NCBI GenBank assembly: GCA_964035545.1
Contig: OZ037767.1
Coordinates: forward strand, 24,447,128 to 24,511,127
DNA length: 64,000 bases
Direction of reading: 5' to 3'
Source: Bugula neritina
Taxonomy: Eukaryota > Bryozoa > Gymnolaemata > Cheilostomatida > Bugulidae
Below the pieces are notes generated by a model that was given only the letters and a program-made list of their open reading frames with translations, did not search any database and was not told the origin of the DNA. Both the position numbers and the translations under genes were made by a program. Every line of letters starts with the position of its first letter. The stretch's first letter is position 1. This document shows, piece by piece, positions 1 to 12,000 of this stretch.

Positions 1-3000
1 GTAGTCTTTGATACCATTGCGGAGAGTGGAAATAAAATCCTCCCTAAGAAGTCTAAACTGTATGTCCAGGTAGTCGTGTACACTCTCAAATGCTGTAAAT
101 ATAACAAAGTATATATCTTAACATAACTCAATTAGCCAACAAGAAACTTGCATTAAACAGATTGCATGAATGCAAAATGTCACGTAGCTTCAATGCGTAA
201 TTTACATTTCAGTAGCTCATTTATGCGTGTGAACCAAGAAACTGGCTAAGCACATTGCCCAGCGTTTGGGATCAACAACTCAAACGAAAGTGAGCCAGTT
301 TACTTCATTTAGTACACACCAACAACTTATGACCTAACATTAAAGTTTGCTCAAAAGCAATTGAAATTTACTATACATGGTATTTTCATGTGCTGGTCTT
401 AACTAGCATAACAGAATAGGCTGAGAGGGGATTCCCCAACATTAAAGCACAGGTCATTGTCTTATGCACTTAATATTCTATATGTGCGGACCCGTTAGGA
501 AAAGACCGTAACGAAATTAGCTGAATAATTAGGGAAAAACATAGGAAATGAAGCAAAATTAAAAAGAACTTTGATTATTTAGGTGTATTTATTGATGTTT
601 TACTAGTTTTGGCCAAAAAACCATGTTCATTACCAGCTAAATTGTGTAAAATAGCCAAAAACTGAAGATATCCAGTGTGCACTAAATTAAGTAAAATGAC
701 CCAAGTAAAAAACATTATGCAGACTACATCTATAAATAGCAACAGGAATGAATTTATAGTAGTTTCAGCAAATACCCAAAATATTCAACTCACCTCCGGC
801 TTCTTTGTTTTTTCGAATACGAGAGACAACTTCTAAATCTTGGACTTGCGGATAAACGGAAATGTCCCGGAAATCGTCATCAGGTCTCTCTTCTGTCAGC
901 ATTCGACCACTTTTCTTTTGCCTGTCAGCCCTTCACCAAGCAACAAAATACATAATATTAGTTTTGACAATAAATGATTTTGATTTAGTTTTTGGTTAAA
1001 TGATAAGATATTTCAGAATAACTAATTCCACTACAAAAATCCTAATAGAATGATGTGAGCAACTGACTGCAAATTGTCTGACCTGCATAGATTTGTACGA
1101 GTAATGCAGTATATTTACAAGCCAAAAATAACATAGTACATACTGGTACACGCATGGTGTATATTGTACATTTTACATACTGTACAGTGCACATGATGCA
1201 GGTTAAACACAAAGTCTTGTAAAAATAAACAATATGATGAAACCTATGATGCTTTCCTCAACAAACACACCTTTCAGTAACTTCCTTTTGCTCTTGCTCA
1301 CGTCTATCATTAGTCTCAACAACCTCAGAAAACTTCTTGCAAATTGGCTCCAGCTGTTTGATACCGTCCTGGTAGGCCTTGCATTTCAGCATCATCGTGA
1401 GATTCTTCAACCCCTTCATCAGCTTCTTGTTGGCAAAGAGGTCAAGCAAGCACACCTCATAGTATATTTCCAAGTAGTCTTCTAGAGAAGTGCTCAGCTT
1501 TTCAATGTCGTGTGTAGAATGAAGGCCATCAGCAAATCGCTCAATACAAATCTAAAAAAGTACACAAATCCAGTGAGACTAAATATTACCTGGAAATCTA
1601 GTAAGCTGATCAATTTCAAGTATTGCAGCGTAACCGTTGATAATGGAAAGTACTGAACACCTGTTTGTAGCGTCAATGTTGACATTTTTCACAAAACCAT
1701 AAATCAAGTTTTCCTGACAAAAAGATGAGAATCCTGACAAAGGATGAAAATCCAGATAGGAAAAAAACTAAGACGGCAGCAGTGTTCAAGTTGAACAATT
1801 TTTTCCTTGTAAAATATTTTGCATACAATAGAAACAAAAGAATTTCTTATCTGTTCTTTAAATCAGAACACATCAGTGTAGGAAACATCTGTTCAACCAG
1901 ATGTTGATAAATGTAAAATATGTACCTTGTTTGAAACTATACCGGTTTACTGAGTCTGAAAATGGTAATTGACAAATGAGGTTGCATCTTTATGAAGATG
2001 CTTCTTACCTTCTAAAAGAAGCTTTTAGGATGGCGTTTCAAAAATTCCTTGTTTGGTAGCACAGAAGTATTGCATAAAGTGAGTATTGATGCATGACAAG
2101 AAATGCTATCTGTCAAGTTTAAAATATCACAACAAAATAAAGTCAAGTTAATTACCTTTTTGAGGAAGTTTTCTTGTTTTTCCTTCAGCAACTCCGCCAC
2201 TAGCTGCTCTTTATATTCTCTTAGAGAAGGGTCAGCCTCAAATGACTTCTTCAATATTTTCAGCATCATGTCAATCCACTCAGGTTTCTCCTCGACATCC
2301 TGTTCACCGGCCAGTAACTTAGAAAAAGCCGGAGACGTGGCAAACAAAATTGAATCTCTCGCATTTGCCTCTACCTTTTCAGCTAACCTTCAACATAAAA
2401 CGTTCCCACACTGAACATATAACACTGATTGAATCAAACTAACTGATAGTCAAGATAAGATCAAGCCTAAATAGGTCAGGAAGCAGTGGTCTAGGGGTTA
2501 GAGCGCTGGCTTAGTAAACCCGAGGTCATGGGTTCGATTCCCAGTCAAGGCCATTGGTGATGTTAGGAAAAACATCCAGTCATAATTTCTCCTGTGCCAC
2601 ATATAAATAAGTCCTTAGCCTTCTTTAAAAAAACCTTTCCTATCAGCCAAGTTTCTCGCAGGGATAGCGCTTATAAACTTGCTTGAGTTTTTATAAAGCA
2701 TGAATAGATTGCTTATAAAATAATAAGTGATCTGCACATCTTAGTTTTGAAATAACATTAAATATTAGGATTACAAACTTTCGGAAACCAATCTTTATAT
2801 CTTCGGATCTAGTAGGTCCAGATCTTCGATGAACATCTCCTCTATTGCCGCTTTCTCTGCCACCTCCTCTACCACGGTAGCTTGATCCACCCCTACTATC
2901 ACCACTCCTTGACAAAACATGTGACCCATCTCCACCTTCACTTGTAGGTCTACTTCCACCTCTACCTCTGCCTCTCCAGTGACCGCGACTACCACGACTA

Positions 3001-3026
3001 CGAGACACACCAGATGATCTCTCCAT
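1..3026 (-). CDS. ZNFX1: ZNFX1-like NFX1-type zinc-finger helicase, N-terminal part (partial)
   Basis: Partial gene; the 3' end lies off the left edge. Exons in transcript order: 2779-3026, 2156-2387, 1590-1713, 1271-1551, 794-930, 1-92. ATG at 3026-3024 opens an Arg/Gly-rich (RGG-like) tail, as in human ZNFX1. Next comes a helical region resembling the family's N-terminal domain (exon 2 has FATSPAFSKLL and WIDMMLKILKKSF). The exons at 794-930 and 1-92 hold FRDISVYPQVQDLEV and YLDIQFRLLREDF, which match the conserved ZNFX1 block just before the helicase core. The helicase and NFX1 fingers are not in the window. Known family roles: cytoplasmic RNA helicase, antiviral dsRNA sensing in mammals, small-RNA inheritance in nematodes. 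Junctions 1-2, 2-3, 4-5 and 5-6 are in phase. The 3-4 junction is not: exon 3 ends in phase 1, exon 4 opens in phase 0, and the intron would be only 38 nt. A SINE sits in intron 1. Identity is firm from memory of the family; the frame at that junction is unresolved. Confidence 0.82.
2478..2692 (+). mobile_element. tRNA-derived SINE, copy 1 (intron 1 of the ZNFX1-like gene)
   Basis: The head is tRNA-like: a TGGTCTAGGGGTTAGAGCG segment (A box) and GGTTCGATTCC (B box) about 35 nt later. A family-specific body follows (GGTGATGTTAGGAAAAACATCC, then CTCCTGTGCCACAT, then AAGTCCTTAGCC) and a tail ending in GATAGCGCTTATAAACTTGC. The same order occurs at 22258 and 28431, so it is a dispersed family and not a tRNA gene. 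It cannot fold as a full tRNA because the acceptor 3' arm is replaced by the body. No clear target-site duplication was seen. It is antisense to its host gene. Confidence 0.85.
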
Positions 3027-6007
3027 TCAGCATTTACTCAACTTCAAAGACTAACTGAGAAAGCTTTTAGTCACCTGCAAGCAAAAGCAAAAACCTCTTA
3101 GTTCGATACAGATCAGGGATATGAAAACTTTAATTTACAAAATAAATATTGTCAGGGTTATTCATCAAAAAAACCTGCAAGCTTAACTGCAAGAGCAATT
3201 CAACATTCCTTAAAAAAGCTGTTCTAACACCAAATTCAAATCTACACAGCTTTATAGCAAAGACTAACTTATAGCATTAATACAGTAATTCAAATTTGTG
3301 AAATTTCTTTATACAAAAATAAATGCATCTCTGTTTATAAACGATTTTATTACTAAAATTTAACTAATTGGGTGACAATCAAGGCAAGTAGAAGAGTAAA
3401 AGTGATAGGCAGTGATTGAACAAACCAATGGTTATGGAGATCGACTAGCAGCATCTGCATCCCAAATTAGATCAAGTGCTAAAGTGTAACTAAGTTTGTA
3501 TTAGAAAATTAATAATCAAAATGAATTGGCTAGTTTATCACCATGATAACGATAATTTTAATAAAACGTGTAATCAAATCGTAGCAGTAATACTCATGCT
3601 AATACTAATAGTAGTAGCTACAACATGAATAAAATTAGATATAATATTCAAAATTATTTCAAGTTTAACACTTCAAGTTTAGTAATAATACTAGTTTTAC
3701 TAATATTACTTATTAGTATTACTATAGATAAATTTGATGGTTAAATTTAGGACTTAGCTATTTGAGACCCAGTCTATAATAATATTTAATAAAAAAAACT
3801 AGCAGTAGTTTTAATTTTTAGTACGATTAGTTTAAAAATTTACAGGCTTGTATAACTATAAGCATAGCCAATAATTTAACGTATAAAATCAATTTGAATT
3901 TAACACAAATAATAAATTAAAATTGCAACTGAGCAGAAGCAGGCTTAGCTTAGTTTAGTTTAATAGTAACACAGGTATTACTATTAGTATTAGTTAAATT
4001 CAGTTTCACATAGTGACATTGTCATTGTAATTATGATACTGATGAACGATAGTGATACTGATGGTGATACTGATAGTCATACTCATTCAGTCATACTCAT
4101 TGTCATTGTGATTAACTTTAAGAACTCCTACGGCTACAGCTACTAAAAGCGGTAACACTAACTAACTCACTAGTAGTAGTAGTATTAGCTAATTGCAGAT
4201 TAAAATAAGATCTAGAAAATATTATTGGCAACCAGTCAGCCAACTGTCAATTATTAATTCAATGCAAGGTTACTGGAATAGATTGATTCTGACGCTGCGC
4301 TACTATCTTCATGATGGCGATGCCACCGATCTAGAGTTTGTTAAACTTGGGGATTCCCCATCTGTTACAAAAATCCCAACCACATGTGTAGCACGTAAGG
4401 CGTAATAGCAAAGATTAAAGGCGCGCCTGCGCTTTTTCACAGTAATTCTGTCTGCAATGACAATTTACGAGCAACTTTCTTTTACGAGCTAAACACACTA
4501 ACATTAAAAGTATAATGACAACTATCAATTGAATATTTTTAGTTTGCACACAGAAATGAAGCCAATGCAAGCACACTTGTACTAGGCATTTAATATTACT
4601 ACAGCCATTAAGATATACTGCAATTCTATAGCTATATATTAGGTTGAGTTTGATTGTGAATAACATGGGTGTGATTAGCTTTTAACACACACCCATTATT
4701 CTCATTTTATTTGTATATTCTTGCCAGATTAATGAACTGTTCAAATGACTTGAAACCAAGTAAATAATTCGATAGAGCTTTTTATTTTTATAATAATAGC
4801 AATGATAATGAATTGTCTTTATTGAAAAGGGCCTGTTGTATATCTGCATGCAAGATACAAGGATTGCATGCATGTAAAATGTTGCATAGAAGTGCTGCAA
4901 TGAGTATTTTATATTTAAAACATATACAACAATATATGAAAAATGTCTTTCATAATATATAACAATTTTTATAACTTAGTAATTTAATTAGGAGAAATAA
5001 TTATTGTCTTCAATAGAAAGAGAATATTCAAAAAACTTTACAGTTGATGCTGCATAATACTAAAGCAATTTGATCAATATTAATAGAATTAACATTATTT
5101 TCAAATAAATTTAAACGACTACATTAAATCATAGAATTTGTGAGCTTTATAATATAACTTGATAAAATTGTTTCATTGGTAAATCCACTATGTCTATATG
5201 ATTTAATATAGGACTGTCTGCAAGTTCAGTGTAATGCGTTTAGTGTAGTGTGTACAGTGTAGTGTATACAGCATAATAGTATAATGTATTACTTCTTTCT
5301 CTTGGCTTACACTAAAACATCTTGAGCTTCAGTAAAAGCGTGTACTGGTATACTCCTACATGCGTCGTCATCAATACAAATTAATTTACACTAGTTTATA
5401 GCTTTTATTACAAAACTTATGCATAAAATCTGCAACTAGCACTTCATTCAGTAATCACTTTGAATAATATTGCTATACAAGTTATATATTATAATTGATA
5501 AACTATAAATACTACTTCATTAGCTGAGAAGCAAAAAGATATGAGATCAATAGGCAGTAATATGTAGTTAGGTAACATAATAGCTAGAGCTCAATGTATT
5601 TAATCACTTTTAAATATAGGAAGATGAGGGGACAACTACCAATTGAAGTTATTCACAAATATTACACTCACATTACACAATGCGATGCAGTACATAATAA
5701 CTTATATAATATGTAATATGAATATACTTAGGCTGAATATACCATCTCATCAATTTCGTATAAAAAAAGTAACCAATTGTTTATTGAACATAAACTGTGA
5801 ACTGAAACCTAACACAATATTCGACTGAATATGTAATAATACAAGTATTATCAATAATTGATCTACAATAAAAAACTATGTAACCTGTCATATTCTACAG
5901 GTAACTTAGATGATTCAATATAAATGTAATATGATATCTGCACATAAATTAACATGGGTTCACATAATGTAATAAAAAGGAGAGAAAATATAAGCCTTCA
6001 AGTGCAC
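3027..6007. other. Intergenic spacer between ZNFX1-like and DHX33-like genes
   Basis: No coding exon could be supported here. A possible 5' UTR intron of the ZNFX1-like gene lies at about 3053-3075 (rc acceptor TTTCTCAG, rc donor CAG|GTGACT). From 3560 to 4190 the sequence is rich in interrupted ACT/AGT/GATACT triplets. The rest is AT-rich with scattered small ORFs that show no domain. An AATAAA on the minus strand near 5780 could serve the DHX33-like gene. Confidence 0.5.
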
Positions 6008-9000
6008 TCAGTTAGCTTTTTGTAGTTTTCTTCTCATAGATTCTGGGAAAACGTCTATCAAAGCTGCCTCTTCAATCATTGACACATTCCTTTACAAAAA
6101 AACTTAACATTGTTAAAACAATTTGTAAAATAGTCTAAATGGGTAAAGCAGTAGAAACATTAGGTACTTTGAAATTTACCAAATTATTCAAAAGAACAGA
6201 ATATCTGCCTATGAAAACTAGATGTCTTAGAGCACAGAATAGCAAAATTGTTTCAACTATGAGTTTACCATTGCGATGTTGCAATTTCAAAAACCTCATA
6301 TATTATAGTAACTTACCTCTATATCAGTATAGTATAATAACTTACCTCTATATCAGTATAGTATAATAACTTACCTCTATACCAGTATAGTATAGTAACT
6401 TACCTCTATATCAGTATAGTATAGTAACTTACCTCTATATCAGTATAGTATAATAACTTACCTCTATACCAGTATAGTATAGTAACTTACCTCTATATCA
6501 GTATAGTATAGTAAATTACCTCATGTAACATTTATTAGTCTTCACCAGCTCGTTGTACAATATATACTGAGGTTTACACTGGAACAAAGCAGAGGAGGGG
6601 TGGATGCACACGCCTTGCCCACCTATCACTAGTTTATACTGATTGTTTATCTGTAACTCAGCTATGCTCTGAAAGTAGCCAGTTAACAAGCTCTTCCTGA
6701 TTACCTAAATGTGACAAAAACATACAAATATTATTCCAGAAACTACAAGTTTGATCTCTGCAAACTTTGTCAAGCTGAGAGAAACAATACCGAGATTTTG
6801 GAAAATTACTTGATGACAGAAATTTTTATTTCCCAAAGTTTAAAGAGGCCCTCTACAGTCTAAACTGTCACTTCACTGTAAATAGGCGCAGTAGTAATAT
6901 GACTAACACTAATATGAGTAGTAGTAGTGGTGGTAGTAGTAGTAGCATTAGCAGTAAGAGTAGCAGCGACAGTAGTAGTAGTAGAAGTAGTAATAGTAGT
7001 AGCAGTAGCAGTAGTAGTAGTATGACTCACATAGGTGTTGGTGCCAGAAGACAACATGGATGTCAAATCATTTTGTAAACACAAATCCTTCAACTGTTTT
7101 CTCACTTCTACAGCAGATTTCAAATTTCTTTGATTGAGGAAATTTCTAGAACACCATTCCTGCAAATACACATTCATACTAAAACACCAGAATTGTAGAT
7201 CTCCACACAATATTGCATGACTAAGCATAAATACATGGGTGTATATGAGGTACAAGTCAACAGCTAGTATAAGTTATCATCCCTTGCAGCTCAGCAAGAA
7301 ACTAGGATGGTCAATTCACAAAATAGAATCAAGAGCGGAAAACTCTGCTCTCAAAGAGTTAGCTTATGCAAGGCAGCAAATTAGAAGGAAATAATTCAAA
7401 AACTTTCAGCTTAACTTTCACTGAGACAAGTATACAGGATAGAGGTTTAAAGTTTGAAAGAGTAAATCACGGCGGCTACTGCTTATCTGAACAAGCTTTG
7501 ATGCCACGGGTAAATTACAGTTTCTGCAACTGCATAAAAGAGAAAACTGCAAATGTGGCAGTTAAAAAATTGATCCTTCATCTAGTGCTTCAAAATGCAA
7601 AATTACTAAAAAAATATAATAACTTGGAGATAACTACAAAGTTTCAAGCATTGTCTTTCCAACTAAAGATGTTACAACTTTTAAATTTAAGTGAACCGAT
7701 AATTATTCTAACAGGCTATTGTTGTTGATACAAGAAAGGTTTGAATCATTGAAAGCATTGTTCGTCCAATTAAACATGGCAGTGAAAAAGCAAAGCTGTT
7801 GCAACATTTAAATAAAAAAATACTTAAATTGCAAAGTAAAATTCAAATTTTTACAAAGATTAAAAACTAACAGCAAATATTATAAAATATTAACACAAAT
7901 AAAAGATTAACAAAATAAGTTGCCAGACCTTCGAGCCGCCAGAACCTTTGAAAGACCTGTACACATTTAGCAGTGTTAAATGGTCACCTTCTGAGTGTAA
8001 AAACTTTCTATGAGCTTCTTGATATTCTTGTTCCTGTGTGATACATTAAATACTAGAGGAGAGATAGATAGAAAATACATACAATACATACAACACATAT
8101 CACAATACATACAGTACACTAAACTACATACAGTATATACCATATGTTAACAACTACAGACACAGTATACAGAAAAGCAGAAGTTTACCACTTACATTCC
8201 AATAAACTTGATTGCTAACGAACTCATAATTTACATTTAAAGTTGTGCCACACATGATTGAATTTTGAGTTGAGTTCTCAAGATTATTATTTCAGAAATT
8301 ATATTTAGTAGACATCAGTATACAGCACACTTAGCACACCATATACACTAGTAAATATTAGTACATACCTTTGCCCTGTTGGTTACAAATACTGTGTCAA
8401 CAGAGAGCATTGCAATAACAGATAGTACATCTTCTCTAAAATATAAAGATTAGTTATAGTCATGAGTTACAACAGAAACTGATAGCAGCTACCAACTTAG
8501 ACAACACGGAAATAGCAAGTAACGACACCAAAAGCATCTACTACAATGTATACGCAAATATTTGTACTTACAGTTTATTGAAATTAATTTGAAAACAAGA
8601 AGATTGATCAGTTAAAAGCACAACATCTACTAGCAAAATTTATTTGTGAATCTCTAACTTGAACTAGTATTATCAAGTAGTTGATAATGTTATACACTGT
8701 TAGACAAACCATTTACAGTTAAAGAGTTTAATCAAATGTTTAAAAAGATTGCTTGGGAGACTTACAGACATCCGTTAGCGTGAGACGAAATGAGAGCTTT
8801 CGACATGCGGGGATCCACAGGAAATGCAGCCATTTTCTTTCCCAAATCTGTTATTTGATACGATTGGTCGGATTTCTCACTAACAACAGCACCGAGTATT
8901 TCCAAGAGCTGAATGGCACCGTCAACAGACTATGTTAAACAAAAAAGAAACAAGTTTTGACTTTTTTCATTTTTGTTCATGCTTACTTATATTATAGCCA

Positions 9001-12000
9001 GTAGTTACACTGAATTTCGCAACGTGTTGTCATGTTTGTGATATGCAATCAATCAACCAATCAATCAGGATTTAAGAAAGCCTATTATATTGAGAAACTC
9101 TAGGAAATTTCTTGAAATAATAAAATTTAGACTTAGATTTCGACCCAACTTACTTCGGAGGAAGGTTTGTCCATGAAATCAAACTTCTTAATGTCACTCA
9201 CACCTAGAGCAAAGAGTTGTAAGACAACACTAGCCAAATTAGACCTACAACCACAACAAACATTTCAAAATTATTTTTCAGAAAGATACCGAAAATCTTA
9301 GCCGTTTACTAATGAATAAATATTATGCAATATGCTAATAACCTTGCACCAGTAAGTCACTTTGATTGGCCACTTACAACGCTGGTTACACAGAGATTAG
9401 GCCATGTGATCAGGTATCTTAGCCTGAATTCCAAAAGCTCATCAATTCACATAATTATCAAAAAAGGAAAAGTTGCTGGCTATCAGGTTTTGCATTTTAT
9501 ACTAAGACAAATGAGCTAATGAGAGTACACTGACAATGGTGATTGTATGTCATACCAGGGTCTGGCTAGGCAGATACTGCATATAGTACGAGTAATTTCC
9601 CCATAGGTAAAATACTGACGATATTTTACATATACTTGTATTTCTATATGAAACTAACGAGTATGTTAAGAATTACACAAAATCATACAATGCAATATAA
9701 ATGTTTAAGTTTATTTACTTCAAAGTTTTTGCATATTTGACTTTCGAACTATTCAATTTATTATCGAAATTATTCTAATTACAAGATGCAGTAGGTTATT
9801 CAATACATTTCAAATCCAAACATGCAAGAAAAGCATAATGTTGACTAATTTATTTATGTGTTGTTTGATGACTATAAAAGCAAATAAATGAAGTTGTACT
9901 ATTTAAATTAACAACTTTTCATTATATTGCAAATATGCTTTATAATAATATAATTTTTATACTCCGAAACTGGCATAGTTCCCTAAAATATGTGCATTCA
10001 ATGTTTCTATATTACAAAGCCACATACCTCAATATTTCAGGAGTTGTATTATCCTGGAAAGAGTCAAACTCTTGCTCTGTGTAGAGTCTGTAGCAAGAAC
10101 CAGCGGACACTCGTCCAGCTCTGCCAAGTCTCTGCCATGCCTGGGCCTTAGATATCCGAGACACTTTGAGTACGTCCAGTCCACTTTTGGCATTGTATGA
10201 CCTGTTAAGAAAAGGTCTCAGTTGCAGAAAATAATGAAAAAATATGTATAATAGCTTAAATTTTAATGTATAATAGCTTTAATTTAAATTTAAAGAAACA
10301 AATAAATATTAAGGGTTGTAGAAAGACTACGCTTCACATTGCATATAAACTTACAGAATCTGCTATTGGCTCAACTAATGCTGGGAAACATTGGTGAATA
10401 GTTTTGTTGAAAGCCAACTTACTTTGATTTCACCATCCCAGAGTCTATGACGTGTTTGATTCCGTTGATAGTGACAGATGTCTCGGCTATGTTAGTAGAC
10501 ACTATGCACTTTCTACAGTTCTATAAGTCAAAACTCAATTTTATCAATGAGTCTAGGTCAGCTATAATTAGACTAACACAATTAGAAAATAAGTATGCAG
10601 TATTAACATCAGCTGTGAAAATCCCAACTTGTTTGTCAGAACTAAATACTTAGGTTGATAATGAATAAATACTATCAATTTTAAGTATTGGCAAGGTTTA
10701 CAATAATAGCTATAGTTTACAGCAGAATTATCTCCACTTGAAAGATTATCAGTTTATTCAGCTCCCGAGTAACAATTCTGGTATCAAAGACATTGGATTT
10801 AAAACAAAGAATAAATTTAACTAACTAAAAACTGCAAGTGAAGGTCTAAAATCTAGCATTTCAAATATCAGAGTTAGTTTGGTGAAGTAAAGGTCTGTAG
10901 TATATACAAGAGTAGACAACTCTAAAGAATACCAGCAACTAATGGACCAGATCAATTGTATGATCACTACATTCAAGTATCAACTCTGGTAAACAGCCAA
11001 TACGAAGCAGTCTTACCTGAGGGGTGGAGCTAAACACTTTAAGCTGCGCATCAGAAGGTAACTTGGAGTACATAGGACTAATGAGAAGCTGTGGACCTGC
11101 AGAATAGCGAGTATTATGTATTAGTATACAGTAATGAGAGAGTGAGAACTTCACACTTGTTGGGGTCATTGAAACAGTTAATTTAATACGGAGTTATGTG
11201 CTTTCTGCTATAAATGGAGCCATAATTATTGTACTTCCTGTCAATAGTTTTGCTGCTTCGTATTACAAACCTAATTCTATAGTATAAGTATTATTCTATG
11301 TGAGACAGAGTAATACTCAGTGTGCTACAGAGTAATACTCAGTGTGAGACAGAGTAGTACTCTATATGAGACAGAGTAATACTCAGTATGAGACAGAGTA
11401 ACACTTTATGTGATACAGAGTAATACTCAGTGTGAGACAGAGTAGTACTCTATATGAGACAGAGTAATACTCAGTATGAGACAGAGTAACACTTTATGTG
11501 ATACAGAGTAATACTCAGTGTGAGACAGAGTAACACTCTATGTGAGAAGGAGTACATGAATCATGTAACACTAGCAGTCATCAGGGTATTTACATTTAAA
11601 ATTTAACCAGCTGTGAGTAGTCATGAACTGGCTAGCCCACAGCACACAGTAGTATTTATTAACACCAGAACACATAATATCAACTCAAAATACTGATAAA
11701 ATAGTATGCCTAAAAACACCAACTTTGTTGAAAGCATTAAACCCATGATGGTGGATATAAGCTCACCACCTTATGGTATATAATAGTGTTTGAATATCTT
11801 ATACCTTGAATACCGCGTGACACCTCTCTCAACGTCTTCACCACCGACTCTATCTCTTCTTCTCCAGTCAGGAATATTAGAATATCTTCTCTAAAGTCAT
11901 ATGACATGTTATGTATGACCAAGACAAGGTAGTATAATGAACTTGCAGATTTAAAACCAATATTCAAAAAACGGAAAGCATGATAAAGGAAAGCAGCCGT

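Noticed and set aside
1590-1685. Alternative frame STLTLQTGVQYFPLS for ZNFX1 exon 3
   Set aside because: The other frame stays open over the full acceptor-to-donor interval and continues the family-like sequence; this one meets a stop 5' of the ATG.
2478-2560. tRNA gene
   Set aside because: A and B boxes are present, but the 3' acceptor arm is replaced by a body shared with three other loci, so it is a SINE.
6860-7030. Poly-Thr C-terminal tail for DHX33
   Set aside because: A GTGAGT donor at 7030 and an in-phase exon 16 matching the family C-terminus show that this is intron.
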